This document shows, piece by piece, positions 46,536 through 58,424 of a stretch of DNA of 64,000 nucleotides. A program made the position numbers and the translations under genes. Numbering within the stretch: position 1 is the first letter of the stretch; each line of letters starts with the position of its first letter. This stretch comes from Entophlyctis helioformis. Lineage: Eukaryota > Chytridiomycota > Chytridiomycetes > Chytridiales > Chytriomycetaceae. A model generated the notes under the pieces. It ran no database searches, was not told where the DNA came from, and was given only the letters and a program-made list of their open reading frames with translations. The stretch spans positions 1-64,000 of the forward strand of contig JAHLKH010000121.1 in assembly GCA_025526915.1 (NCBI GenBank), written 5' to 3'.

Positions 46536-48911
46536 TTAATGATCGAGTCGGCGGCGCACGGCACGGCGGCTCTGCCGCTCGCCTTCCCCCTCTCCCTCCT
46601 CGATCTTGACAACGACGAAACCAGAGTTGGGTTCCTGTCGTCGCTTCTTTGGTTTTCTTGACGCGGAAGCCGTTTCAGAGACTGGCGGCGGAGGTGGCGA
46701 TGGTGACTCTTCGCGTGCTTGGACAGGCTCATCGTCCGATATCGGCACGCCCATGTCTGGTGCGCCATGACTGCCTTTACCGACAAACATGGCCACAGAG
46801 ACTTTGTGCTTTTTCAGCAAGAGCTTCTGTGCCTTTGCCAGGCCAAACGGAAAGCCGAGCGACCAGTTGAACGCAGAGTGGCTATCGTGCGTGTTGAGAT
46901 CCAGCGCGCGATACGCGACAATGTACTGGTAGAGACGATGGCCTGGAAGCAGCCCATCGACCAGCCATTATGGCGCATGTAAGCACGAGCCATCCACAAC
47001 ACAAGACGCGGTCGCAGATCCAGCACTTGCTTTGAAACTCTGTCAGCGCAATGCGACCCGTGGGCACATGGTCCACACCAAAGTGCACCGATGGCCACCA
47101 GTAGCGACGGTCGGCCCACTGTGCGGTTGTTGATCTGCTCGTTGCAGATGGCAGGCAATCAGGACACAATTTAGCAGGTGGCCTAGTCTGTTTGCATTAG
47201 AGTGATGAGAACAACGTACGGGGTGATGTCAAGGTGCTCGACCAGCTCTTTCCACAGCCAAGTGTCGCCCGTTGCGTAATCGAGTCGATCAGCAATGACT
47301 CGCACAACGTCATCTCGCGCTAAAGATGTATGGGCTGACTGTTAGACATTGTTTGTTTACCAGTCGGGCACAGCCTTGTGCACCAGTGCAGGACCTGCTC
47401 GAATCTGCAGGCGGATACATACCCCCAATTGAGCTGTAATGTTTGATGAGCGGTACGAGTGCAGATTGCTCCTCAGCGAGAGGGTCTAGCGAAAGCAGCT
47501 TCTCTGCAAGAGGCACCCATTCCTGGACGGTCTGTTGCGCCTCATCCTGCAGATCATCGGCATCGACATTGTCCTTGTCATCAACATCACGATTGCGCTG
47601 GGTTCTGGAACGCGTCTCGCGGTCGTCGCTATTGTTGGCATCCGTCTCACGAGGATAGTCTCGGAGGTGTCTGAGTCGTCTCTGATAGGCGATTGGATTG
47701 CCTGGATACAGACGTTCATAGTCCAGCAAGATGGCGCGCGTCTCGTCAAGATTGCCAGCAGACACGTGTATCTGTCAAGGATCAGGATCAGGATGGAGCG
47801 GTCAAGTTAGCCGGGCATTTCAATGAGAGCAAAACAATTACAAGTGAGCATTGCCATGCCAACCTACATCGGCCAAGAGGTGAACGAAAATGTCTTGCGA
47901 GGCGTTGATTGCAAGGGACTGTTCCAAGTGCTGCTGAGCAAGGCGGAAGTAACGCGAGTTTTCTGGCGTCGTCTGTTCCTGTTTCCACATCAGGAAGCAG
48001 AGCAGCCCGGCGAATCCAACGAGAAGTGAGTGCTCGTTGAATGGATGCAGAGACACAAGACTGGCGAAGACGGTCAAGGCGAATGCAAGTAAGTGGTGAC
48101 GCGGTTGTGATTGCCGATGCAGAAGCAGATGCGGTGCGGTGCGGTGCCAACCTCTCGATGCGCTCATAGGCCGTCCTGATTGTCCCTAGGCGGATGCCGA
48201 ACAGCGATGCCTCGACCAGCAAGGTGATGTTCTGGACAGAATACCAGGATCAGCATCGAGCGAGGAGTGCATTCGCAAGCCGTTGCAGCCCAGATCCAAG
48301 GACGCTTGATCTACGCGGACCAAAGGGGGGCATACCTGCTTTGTTCCCTGCGTGCTTGCCATGCGCAGCATGAACCGCGAGAGAGACTGCAGCGCAGTCT
48401 TGACAGCCTCTGCGGCTATGGCAGCCGCTTGCGAGGCGGACGAATGGCTGCTGAAGGTGTAGTTCAAGGCAGCCGACGAGCCGGAGGGATGCGCCGGCAT
48501 CGGCGCAGACCGAGCCAGTTCGTTGGCAAGCGACTGCGCATGCGACACTGCTTGGACACACATCACATGCGTGCCAAGCTTCCAAGCGGTCTCGAGGACC
48601 GACGGGGGTGCTCGGTAGGCAACGTATCGATATGGTCTGTAGAAGGTCCAGTTTGCAATCAGCAGCGAGGCCATTCGGATGATATCGCTGTGCGCCTGAG
48701 CCGGCGACGCCAAGTTTCCACGAGTGGCCGATGAGGTGCCTGCGGTGCTGCCAGTGTCTGCTCCAGTGTCTGTATCTGTGCCAGCGCTTGCGCTTGCGCC
48801 AAGCAACGGCAGCGACAGCAGCTCACTGCGCAGCGAGTACAGCAGCGACTCGTGCAGCTGATGCAGAACCGAGCTGCTGCTGTAGCGCTTTGGCGCGACC
48901 GACTGGAACAT
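46536..48911 (-). CDS. TAF1A/RRN11-like RNA polymerase I initiation factor (tentative)
   Basis: Seven exons fit in phase: 48911-48336, 48231-48152, 48060-47868, 47771-47423, 47319-47220, 47134-47031 and 46942-46536 (602 residues). The protein has TPR-like helices, for example RLAQQHLEQSLAINASQD and DETRAILLDYERLYPGNP. Then come DDVVRVIADRLDYATGDTW and RRYWWPSVHFG, a pattern I associate with the C-terminal part of TAF1A/RRN11, the core factor subunit that recruits RNA polymerase I. The C terminus is basic (RKPKKRRQ, then RRAVRRRLDH), consistent with a nuclear protein. The intron after 47031 has a GC donor (GCAAGT). Family assignment rests on motif memory only and could be wrong; the gene model itself is well supported by phase. 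Confidence 0.5.
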
Positions 48912-48982
48912 GGCGTTGCGGGCAAGTCGCGGTTGGAGGGCTGGGGCAAGAGTAATGTATTGTAGGTGGATGCACTGCGTGC

Positions 48983-49939
48983 TTATAGTGCTGGCTTTGA
49001 AGCCGCGGCAGGCTCCATGGTAACCGTGGCAGACGAGCGCGATGGCTCAAAGGACTCGCTCAAGTCTTCGTCGTGCACCTGAACCTGTGACTGCTGCTCT
49101 TCGTAGTCCTTCTTGAGCCGGCTGTATCTGCAGCAGCAAAAGTCAATGACGAGATCCACGAAGAGGAGCACGCCGGACACATATGCAAGCACCAGGGTGA
49201 TGATCGCCTGGCGGCCGATGGATGTGCTCAGCGGCTCGTTGGTTGTCGTTGTGCTGCCTGATGACCGAGACGCAGCGCAAGGCGACGACGACGGATGGTC
49301 GCCACAAAAGTTGAGCGCCTCGAGAAAGGCAAAGAACAGCAGCACGACCTTGACGATGGTCGAGACGACGGTGATGACCGAGACGCTGCGGCGCAGCATC
49401 TCCTCCTTGAAGCCGTACGGATACAGAATGAGCAGCATGGCACGAGTGCCGCCCACAATGACAAACAGCGTGAACAGGGTCTTGTTCAGTGGCGTTGGGT
49501 TCCTGAGATACGGCATGCCCTTCACAATGCAGAAGCCTCGATCGGCGACATGGGCTGTGCCGTGCGACAGTGCACAGGAGGTGGGCGGTTGGCGGTTGGC
49601 GGTTGGCGGTTGGCGGTTGGCGGGTGCAGGTGGGCAGTGCAGTTCAAGTGCCGTCCGAGTGCCGTCCGAGTGCCGTCCGAGTGCATCACAGCCTGGTCAG
49701 TCCAACGGCGGCCTGTGCACCAGCACAAGTGCCAGCAGTAGCACCACCAGTAGCAGGAGCAGCCAGGCTGAGCGGCACATACCGAGCACCAAGAGGAGAA
49801 TCAGCGCCTTGCCCGTGCCCGAGAACTCTGCCAGGCTCCACAAGAGGGCCAGGAAGAGGACGGTGGATGTGAAGCGGGCGATGTTGAATACGAGCAGCAC
49901 GACATCAGCGACGTAGGAGAACCTCCCTCTGCCAGGCAT
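48983..49939 (-). CDS. Four-transmembrane membrane protein, function unknown
   Basis: Two exons (49939-49783 and 49554-48983) join in phase to 242 residues. Four or five hydrophobic helices are visible: VADVVLLVFNIARF, TVLFLALLWSLAEF, TLFTLFVIVGGTRAMLLILY, VSVITVVSTIVKVVLLFFAF and IITLVLAYVSGVLLFVDLVIDF. The C-terminal tail is charged and coiled-coil-like (RLKKDYEEQQSQVQVHDEDL). No family is recognised. The 228-nt intron contains five GGCGGTTGGC units and three GAGTGCCGTCC units. Confidence 0.65.
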
Positions 49940-50961
49940 GGCGAATTTTGGGAAAGCCTCGTCGAGGCCAGATGCGGCTGGCTGCATGGGACGGCCACGT
50001 TGGCGCCGTTTCTCAGCAGGCGATCCGCAGCAACGGGCCCATCCATCCAGACGGACAGCGGATGCATCTGCACTAGGTGCACAAGGCGCCCGCCAAGGCG
50101 TGTGCCAACGCCCGCCAACGCCCGCCAACGCCCGCCAACGCCCGCCAATGCAAAGGAGAAGACCAGACGCAAACCATGTGACCTGGGTGGCTACACCACG
50201 GGGCACCACTGCCAGATGCTCGAGTCACCGAGGCAGCGGCGGAGGTCCTCTCCGGTCGCTCGCGTGACCTTGTCGTGGCACGACCGCGACACGGCCGTGG
50301 CACACGGACAGTCAGTCCGCTGATGGCCAGCGATGGAGGCTGACGCCGTGTGATGCACGCACAGATCACGCATGGATCACGCATGGATCACGGGCGCCGG
50401 TCAGGCGTGCACGCCCGGCGGACATTCTCAGCGGCTCGGGCTGCGCTCCTTGGCCACCATTGACCCGTCGACGCCCGGTGACGCCGGCGGGCACTTGACA
50501 GCCCCCATGGACAAACCATTCCTGCCCAAAAAGCGACGACTGCCTGCTGCAAGACCTGCTGCAAGACCGCCACCAAGACCACCTGCAAGCCCATCTGTAA
50601 GACCATCTGTAAGTCCACCTGCACGACCACCTGCACGGCCAGACTGCCAAGCGCCTCCCCACGCGTGCAACTTCTCTTGCTCATTTTAGCCTGAACAGGT
50701 CGCCGGCTCGGACCCAGACGCAGACGCAGACACAGGCTCTGACCCACAACCAGCGAGCACAAGGTGAGCACCACCGGCTGGCACAGGCTGGCACCGGCTG
50801 GCGCACCGGCTGGCGTACCAGCAGGCGAGCATCCCATGCGTGTCTGTCTGCGGCTGTCTGACACTCGCCCGCCGCCACCACCACCCCGCAAGCAGCCACC
50901 ACCACCACACCACCACCAGCACCACCAGCACCACCAGCACCACCACCGTCCACCACCACCC
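49940..50961. promoter_or_regulatory. Divergent promoter region, membrane protein / GATA factor
   Basis: 1,022 bases with no supported gene. It holds CGCCCGCCAA tandem units near 50095-50150, a CACCAGCACCACCAGCACCAC tract before the GATA start, and GATCACGCATGGATCACGCATG repeats near 50365-50395. The last region also has TAAGACCATC direct repeats near 50600. Upstream open reading in the GATA frame (from ATG 50764) exists but is low-complexity and probably leader. Confidence 0.4.
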
Positions 50962-53887
50962 ATGCCGTCGATCCTGCTCAAGGTGCAGCCGTCGGCCTCG
51001 GGCGCTGCGGCAGGCGCCAACGACTTTGCGCCGTTCGCCGACATCGACAACGGCGACGACCTGGCCAGCTCGTGGCGGGTCTGCACCAAGGTCAAGGGCG
51101 TGCTCGAGAACGGCTCCCGCCTCGAGAACCTGTCGTGGCGGCTCTGGCACCTGCACCAGTCCATGGTCGCCACCAAGAAAATGGCCAAGTGCGACTTCCG
51201 CAGGCTCTCGTGCGAGACCTCGATGCGGCTCTCGCGCGACGACGCAAAGGTCGCAAAGACCGCCGCCGTGCGCCCCTCTCGCTTCGCCCCGCCGGCTGCT
51301 CCACCAGCTGCTGCTGCTGCCTCGGCGGCCCCGGCTGTCCTGGCTGTCCCCTTGGCGGCCCCCGTTGCCCCACCCGCTCTGCCGCGCAAGCCCTCTGCCC
51401 CTGTCGCCGCCTCGCAGCAACAACACGCCGGACACACCGCGTCGGTCCTGCTGGCGCCACTGCCTTCGGCTCACTCGTCAACCACCTACAGCAGCCAGCA
51501 CTTGGTGCTCGACTCGCCAGTGACGCAGTATGCGGCCCAGGCCTACACGCCGCGCACGTCCCTCGCCGCCGCCCCGCTTCTGCCTGCCGAGCCTGCGATC
51601 GACCTCCTCGAAGATCGCCGCCCCATGCTCCTGTCTCGCGGCGCTCGGCAGCTACAGCAGCACCAGAGCCACCACCACATGCTGCTCCACCAGCAGCAGC
51701 CACCATATCCCAACCCGCCCAAAGCCTCGTGCCTCCTCTTGGACCCGTCTGCACAGGTGCATGACCGCATTTTCGATCTACCCGTCGACCGCAATGTGCA
51801 GATGGTGCACACGCACCAGGGCCAGTCGGCAGCCTCTGCTCTGGCTGTCCATGCCGAGCCCTCGTCGTCTGCTCCCGCCTCGATGGACATGCAGCACTAT
51901 CAGTACAACCAGCAGCAGCAGAAGCAGCAGCAACAGCATCAACAACAGCAGCACCACCTGCATGCTCTTAGCACAACGTCTCGGCCTATGGACCCGCCTC
52001 TGTCTCGCCGCGTGTCATCTGGAAGCAGCATCCGGCCCTTGTCGCTGACTCATCAACAGCACTCTCAGGCTCCATCCTCGGCAACTCGTTTGGAGCTCTC
52101 AACAGCAACGGTCACCATTCCGTCATTCGAAATGCTCTTTGGCAACCAAAGCAGCGCGTCTGTTCTCAACATGGCTGGTGCTGCAACCGGCAGCTACTGC
52201 AATGGAATCGGCCAGGATGGCGTGCAGTCGTTCTTCGACAGCCTTGACGCGTTCCAGCAGCCGAGCTCGCTGCCGCCGTCGTCGTCGCCGTCCACCCAGT
52301 CGGACCAATTGTCAATTGAGTCGTTCGGCAGCAATCTGCATTGCTCTCAGCCGCAACAGCAGCAGCAGCAGCAGCAACAACCACAACAGCAACCACCACC
52401 ACCACAACAACAACAGCAGCAGCAGCAGCAGCAGCATCTTGGCGTCGCTCCCCGTCCGCCGCACATCCAGACCAACCAGTCGTCCATGTTCCCCATGATT
52501 TCATCAACAGACAGCCTTGGCCTCGGTTCGGTCTGGCTCCAGCCGTCGTCTGACCTTCTGTCGGCCTCTGTCCGCCCCCAGCTGGCTAGCTTGTCCACAG
52601 GCATGAACGGCGATGTCCCTTCGTTCAAGAAAGAGCCGCACTTCATGTCGCCCACCTCGGCTAATTCTACAGGCAGCTCCGCAAGTGGCTCGCTCCGCAT
52701 GCTCTCTTTCCCTACCGGCCCCGCGGCCGATCTGTCGTTCTCGTCGCGTGCATTTGGCTCTTCCGGCCTGCTGGACTGCAACAGCTTTACCACTGGCCCC
52801 TCTGAGGCAGCTCGCTCGCAGGCGTTCGAGTTTCCCGATGCATCCTACATGGCATTGCAGCACCCAAGCAGCACATTTAGCGCATCGTGCACTGCCGGGG
52901 CTTCTTCCACACACGCAGACGCGACGTCGTTGAGTAGCAACGTGCGTTTGTCCTGTTTTATCCCATCCATTTGCATTTTATCATTAGCCTGTGACATTTC
53001 TCTTTGGCTGATGCTGCCTTTAATCTACCGTGCCCATCGCTTCCGCACAGGCTCGATCCAGCCACTCGGCAGAAAAGCAAGCAACAGCTGCTCTCGATAC
53101 ACCGGCAGTGCATTCTGCAATCGACTTTGATGGTGCGCGGCAAGCCGCCAGCCACCACGAGCAGTCTCTAGACCTGCTTGCTGGCGTGCTTTCGAAACCG
53201 GTCCAGCGCTCTACCTCTGAAAAGCTCATCTGCCGCAACTGTGAGGTCACGTCGACCCCGCTTTGGCGCCGATCGACCGAAGACGAGCTGCTATGCAATG
53301 CCTGCGGGCTGTATTACAAGCTGCACAATGTTCACCGCCCCAAGACGCTCCGTGCTGGAGGCGCCAAGAAGGATGGCGAAGAGCCTGTCATTGAGTGCTT
53401 CAACTGCAGCACAACAACAACGCCGCTTTGGCGTCGTGACGATTCCAACAACACGCTGTGCAATGCATGCGGTCTTTAGTACGTGCCGGTGCTGGATTTG
53501 CGTGGCCTGTTTGCCGTCGACTTTGATTGCGATTCTGACAGTTGATTGCTGCTTTATGTGCACATCGTCGACATCAGTTACAAGCTCCACCGCACCAAGC
53601 GTCCGCTGGTGTTCAAGTCTGAGCCTTTCAAGAAGCGCAGTCGTGACGAAAAACCACAGCAGTCCAAGTCGTCAAAGGCCAAGCGAGAGACTCTGCCCAT
53701 GACGGTGGCAAGCACGGGTGCGGCCACTGCTGCTCGTGCCTCCACCTTTTCCGCCCAGCCGCAGCCACCCATGATGCAGCATGTGCACCCTTTGGAGATC
53801 GTGTCGAGCAGCAGCGAAAAAGTCGAGTACGACTTGTTTGATGACGATCTCGCCGACATGGTCCTTGGCGACAACACGTCGCTGTGA
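50962..53887 (+). CDS. areA: AreA/GAF1-type GATA transcription factor with two zinc fingers
   Basis: Nuclear regulator of nitrogen-metabolism genes. Exons 50962-52941, 53051-53478 and 53578-53887 give 905 residues. Near residues 36-62 is the fungal N-terminal module [24 protein letters not shown]. Long Gln/His/Ser-rich activation-type regions follow. Two Cys-x2-Cys-x17-Cys-x2-Cys GATA fingers lie near residues 720 and 776: [14 protein letters not shown]...LCNACGL and [14 protein letters not shown]...LCNACGL. The second is split by an intron exactly within GLYYKLH. Basic residues after finger 2 ([16 protein letters not shown]) complete the DNA-binding surface. The C terminus is acidic, ending [22 protein letters not shown] was chosen as start because it fits the family N terminus. 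Confidence 0.92.
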
Positions 53888-54071
53888 TAGACATGGCCAT
53901 TCCCGTGGCCGCCTGCGCTGGGGTCATTTGCTCCGTCCTGTGACGCATGAGTTGGCCAAGGACTCTTTGACCTTTCTTTTTCTCTTCTTGCCTTTCCCTG
54001 TTGACCCAGACTTCCATTATCTTTTGATGTCCAATGAATTCAATGCCATGTGTGGTCCATTCATTCTGGCC

Positions 54072-54366
54072 CTATGTCTGCAACGGCTTGAGACCGAGAC
54101 TGGCGCGGAGGCGGTTGGTTTCTTCGACCGACAGCGACTCGCTTGAGCCCGCACCTGAAAGAGAAGCATTGGTCGCAGGGGCGCGATCGCGGCCACCGCT
54201 GTTTCCGCCAGATCCGCTCGATTCGCCAGCTCCAGTACTCTTCTTGAAAAGCGAGTCGACCTTGCGGCGGGACCAATCAGGCTTGCGCCTCGACGTCTCT
54301 TCGCCTTGGCCATTGGCGCGATTATCCACGCTCGACTTGCGGTGCGAATCTCTCTCGAGACCCCTA

Positions 54367-54402
<36 letters not shown>

Positions 54403-55860
54403 CTGCGGCGTTGATCGAGGTCTGTCTCGCGGCGACTCATCCGCCTGTCTGTATCGCGGTCCCGGCCATGGCTACGCTCATAATCCCCATCACGGCCACG
54501 GCGACGATCGTGGCTCCTGTCGCGAGCTTGACCGCGACGCATATCGCCTCTGTCAGCCCGATCGTCCCTGTCGCTGCTGCGTCTCGGACTGCGTCGCCTT
54601 GCTCGGATTTCACGGCGGTGCAGCTCGTCTGAGTCGCGATCTCTGCTGCGTTGGCGATCCCTGCTGCGAGATCGGCTTCGGCTATGGCTTCGGCTACGAT
54701 GGCGCTTGCGAGATGAGTCGTCGTCGCGGCTCCAATCCTCGCGGGAATCTCTTGGGCGGCGATGATCCATGGCTCGACCGTCGCCCAGATCATTGCTTTG
54801 GCCTGGACTCTGCTGGCCAGAACTCGCAACATTGGCACGAATGCCGGCCCCATTTCCGTGCCCACGGTCTGCCTCAACCTGGCCGTCCTCTGCATCGCTC
54901 ATTGCATCAAGCTCGTCTTCGAGCGGACTCACGCGTGGCTCAATGTCGCCCTGGTCCTCAAGAATGTAGCGCTTGGTGAGGCGCGGCAGTATGGTGTCGC
55001 AAGACCGATCTGCAGTCAGCAGTTCATCCACAAACTCGTCCATGTACGTGATCTGGAATGTGCCGGCTGTCAGGCAGAGCAGGTTCACCCGGACCATTTT
55101 GAGAGTGTCAGTTACATGATCGTGCAATGCAGGATGAACACCAACAACGCCACAAGCCTTCCTCGCAAACGGCCAATGCGCTGGACTGCAGTCCTCCTAT
55201 CACGGTAAACTCACCAGTGGTACGCCGCCGCAGCTTGCGTCGATCTTGAAGCAGAGGCTCCAGCCGTCTGTAGACATCGACACTCTCTGCCGTCAGACGA
55301 ACAAAGAAAGCAGCCAGTGCTGTCAGGTACTTGAAATCCTCGTCAGCGAGGAACAGATCGATAATCTCTTCCTGTGGCTGCAGCTGCAGCAGTTTGAGGG
55401 CCAGGCAGATGAACTCGGTTGGGCGCTGGTTGCTGAATTGTCCGCCTATGTACTGCAGCTGCACGGCGCGGTCGACGAGCGTTTCCGAGGACACGGCAAA
55501 CAGCCGCTCCTTCCAGTACGCAGACTCGTAGATGCGCTCTCGCAGGATCTTTTCAATGAGGAACTGCGGATTCATGCCATGAATGACCTTGCGCTCGCTG
55601 CGGCTCTCCTGTTCATGGTCCTTGTCGAGCTGCTCATTGCCATCACTGTCGTGGTGGTCGCTGTCGTGATGGTCGCTGTCGTGGTGGTCGCTGTCGTCCA
55701 CGTCATCGCCGTTGGCATGGCCAACACCGGCACTATGCGTGCGCGAGGTCAGACCGTCCCTCTCCGTTGTGCTGCCGCTGCTGCTGCTGCTCTTGCCTTG
55801 GCGGTTCCTGGCATCTGCATCGCCTGCCTGCCCTGGCGGGCCGCCAACATCGTCCGGCAT
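54072..55860 (-). CDS. PRP38: PRP38 pre-mRNA splicing factor
   Basis: U4/U6.U5 tri-snRNP component needed for spliceosome activation. Exons 55860-55215 and 55066-54072 (intron GTGAGT...ACAG) give 546 residues. The PRP38 domain begins HGMNPQFLIEKILRERIYES (residue about 95) and continues with TEFICLALKLLQLQPQ, YLTALAAFFVRLT and TYMDEFVDELLT. It is followed by an acidic stretch and a long RS/RD/RE-rich domain (residues about 320-500), which is found in PRP38A orthologs of animals and many fungi but not budding yeast. An unusual N-terminal extension of about 90 residues carries DSDHHDSDHHDSDHHDSD. The conserved methionine before NPQFL could be the true start. Confidence 0.94.
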
Positions 55861-56143
55861 CTGAGTGAATAGACGGAAACCACGTTTGGTGATTCAAAAA
55901 CGGTTTGGCCAGATATGCCGCAACGCACTTGAGCTGCTCGTCAACCATCCCGCTCACAGCTGCTGCAGTGCATGGCGAGCATTCCAGCAGCGTCTCTCTT
56001 GTGCCAGTGCATCATCCACAGCCGACTGATTGACCAAAGCGAGGCAGCCAGCCCACCAGTCCGATCACTTGCTTCGACCGACGATGCTCGAGCCGTTGTT
56101 TGCCAGTTGCCCGTGCTTCCAGCTTCGCCTTCCAAGATCCACA

Positions 56144-56733
56144 ATGTCGTCTGCAACTCGAGCCGAGGTCCTGTCAACGTACCGCGGGATTCTGCGTGAG
56201 GTGACCAAGCAGGTGAGCAAGAGCAGGCAGGCAGGCAGGCCTTGTGTGTGTGTGTGTGTGGTGCACAGGCGCAAACAGACTGACAGCGTCTCTTGCCCCA
56301 GTATGTGCGGTTCAACGGCAACCTCTTCTGGCGCCAGCAGGTCATGGCGACGTACCGCATGCGTGCGTCCAAGGACGTCGAGCCCAAGGTGCTGCGTGGG
56401 TTTGTCACGGACGGCGAGAACCTGCTGTCCTACCTGCGCAGCGGCCGCGAGCACAAGGCATGTCTGTCTGTCTGTCTGTCTGTCTGTTTGGCTGGCTGCT
56501 GACCGCTTGCGCAGGAGATGATGGAGCGATACTGGCCAACGTCTGGGCTGACGACATCAGAGAAGCTCACCAAGACGGCCAACAAGGTCGGCTTCGCCAT
56601 GCCCAAGCGGCTTGGCAACATTCTTGGTCTGGGCGATGCCGACGCAGCAGCCGAAGTCAGAGAAGCACGGGAGGCATCAGAAGCAGCAGGACCAGATGCA
56701 GCAGGACCTGCCCCGACCTCCAGATCAGGATAG
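56144..56733 (+). CDS. FMC1: FMC1-like LYR-type mitochondrial ATP synthase assembly factor
   Basis: Small mitochondrial matrix LYR-family protein that helps ATP12-dependent F1 assembly. Exons 56144-56212, 56302-56457 and 56515-56733 give 147 residues. The LYR-like motif is STYRGILREV at the N terminus. The family's C-terminal signature appears as LTKTANKVGFAMPK. The Ala/Asp-rich tail is lineage-specific. The second intron uses a GC donor (AAG|GCATGT) followed by TGTC repeats. The stop lies 34 bp from the stop of the minus-strand RTC4-like fragment. Confidence 0.8.
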
Positions 56734-56767
56734 ACCACCGCAATGAACCGGATTGTGAATGCAGGTA

Positions 56768-57399
56768 CTATTGTTCAACATCGCTCGGGTCCGAGTCGTC
56801 GGCAGCAAGATCGCCATGCACACAGGCTCCAAACGATGCGCTCGCGTCCATCGTCTGCCGTGCCGCCTCGGCATCGTGCGCATTGGTCATGTCCAGACCC
56901 TTGTCCTGCGCAATCAGCCGCATCGCTGCCTCGGGCACGAGCACGTTCTGGATGTAGTCGGTGACCGACAGCGGAGACGTGGCAGCGGCCTTGAGACGCA
57001 GGAGATGCGCGCTTCCAGTGGTCGATCCTGCCAGCTTCATGATGCCCTCCAGAGCCTTTCCGCGATCTGACATGCGCTTGCAGCGCATGGCAAACCGCTT
57101 GGCCTTGACCTTCTGTGGAATGCCATGCCATGCCATGCCATCCAGTGCAATCAGCAGGCGATCAAGCAGTATGGCGGTCATGCAATGGGCATCCAGAACC
57201 AGAGAAAACGTACCCGTGCATTCAGGAATGGCGTGCAGTACGCATGGCAGCGCAGATCCCAAAAGGCTCTCTCGCCTGCTGTGGCGTTTGGATCGGCATG
57301 CTTTGCGGTCTTGAATGCAATGGCCTCGTGGACGTCGGTCGGACACTTACCCGCCAATAGCGAACCTTGACGATCCAACGAGTTGAGCAAAGCAACCAC
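56768..57399 (-). pseudogene. RTC4-like domain fragment fused to a module shared with the two-nuclease locus
   Basis: Exons 57399-57214 and 57112-56768 (intron GTACGT...CCACAG) form an open chain of 176 codons with a stop but no in-frame ATG at its 5' end; an upstream exon is missing or lost. The C-terminal 60 residues (YIQNVLVPEAAMRLIAQDKG, then RQTMDASASFGACVHGD) resemble the RTC4-like domain. The upstream part (HEAIAFKTAKHADP...RAFWDLRCHAYCTPFLNAR, then IMKLAGSTTG) matches exons 13976-13827 and 13727-13459 of the two-nuclease locus, including the intron between them. Either nuclease exons were captured by an RTC4-like gene, or an RTC4-related segment was captured by the nuclease. Function unknown. 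Confidence 0.6.
56988..57338 (-). repeat. Shared 350-bp module, copy in the RTC4-like fragment
   Basis: Partner of 13603-13951. Here the two exons are open and joined in phase, so this copy keeps the frame that the nuclease-locus copy has lost. It served as an internal reference for locating two of the frameshifts. Confidence 0.85.
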
Positions 57400-57401
57400 A
57401 C

Positions 57402-58385
57402 ATGGGCATTGTTGCAGACGCAGAGTTCAGGCAGCGAGTCGCACTTGTCCGAGAACATCTCCGCAGCAATCCCAACGCACCTCTGCCGCAGATGTCCTGC
57501 ACGCTGCGTCTCTTTGCGGCTTGGCCAGAGCTTCGTCGTGCTCCGAATATCGGACACTCGACCGAGGCTCTTCAAGCCATTCAGCAAGCACGCAAGCGCC
57601 GAGCAGCACAGCAGGTCTTGCGCCAACAACCAGCTTCACAACAGCGACAGCAGCCCCTGGTCACAAGCATCGCAGCGCCAGGACCCGGCTCATTACCAAC
57701 AGCACAAGATCTGCCAGTGCCAGCAGAAACGGCAGCATTGCCGCAAACCGGCCGCCTATTTCAGGATGCCACAAAGCAACCCATGCATGGCACCACTCTT
57801 GCTGCTGCCTCGCACAACGACCCTGACGACCCTGACGACGATGGTGACGACAGCGCCGATCGCAGCATCGTTGACGATGGTTCTGACGGACTCATTGACG
57901 GAGATGTTGGCGTGGAGTGTGGCGAGTCTCCTTCGATCGTCTCTGACAACGGACATTCACTGCCGCAAGTGCATGGCATCGATACATTGTTGGTAAGTCC
58001 GATACACAGACAGACATTCCCATGTGCACTGCGTTGATCTCTGTATGAGCCAACCAAGGATGCGCTTCAAGTACTGACGCGCCAGCCACTGCACCAGCCA
58101 CAAGAGCAATGCGAGCGAACGTTTGCCTGCGATCAAGAGTCTGGCGATCATCCAGAGCAGCAGCCAGGACCGGCCCAGTCGACCAAGCCAGATCAGCCCG
58201 AAAAGCACAAAGCAGCGGTGCAAGAACCGTTGGGAGATCGGTTTGGCAGCATCGCGGCTCTTGGTCTGGGGATGGATGACTTGTCTGATCTGGACTGGGA
58301 GCTTGGGGCGATCGCACGATTTGTGGAAGATGACGTCTCTCTGGTTGTTGGCTCGTCCACCAGGCATCCGTCCTTACAGCCATAA
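57402..58385 (+). CDS. Hypothetical acidic protein
   Basis: Two exons (57402-57992 and 58050-58385) joined by a GTAAGT intron give 308 residues. The acceptor (ATGAG) is not strong. The protein starts MGIVADAEFRQRVALVREHL, has Gln/Ala-rich and Asp-rich segments (HNDPDDPDDDGDD) and ends with LDWELGAIARFVEDD and a short Ser tail. No family is recognised. It runs into the poly-G end of dispersed repeat copy II and starts inside accessory sequence, so it may be part of a mobile region. Confidence 0.45.
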
Positions 58386-58424
58386 ACCACACGGCCAGGC
58401 AGATTGAACAGCGCAGCGCGGGTG

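Noticed and set aside
56768..57399. A complete RTC4-like gene starting at 57399.
   Set aside because: The codon there is GTG and no in-frame ATG exists in the exon, so I treat it as a fragment lacking its 5' end.
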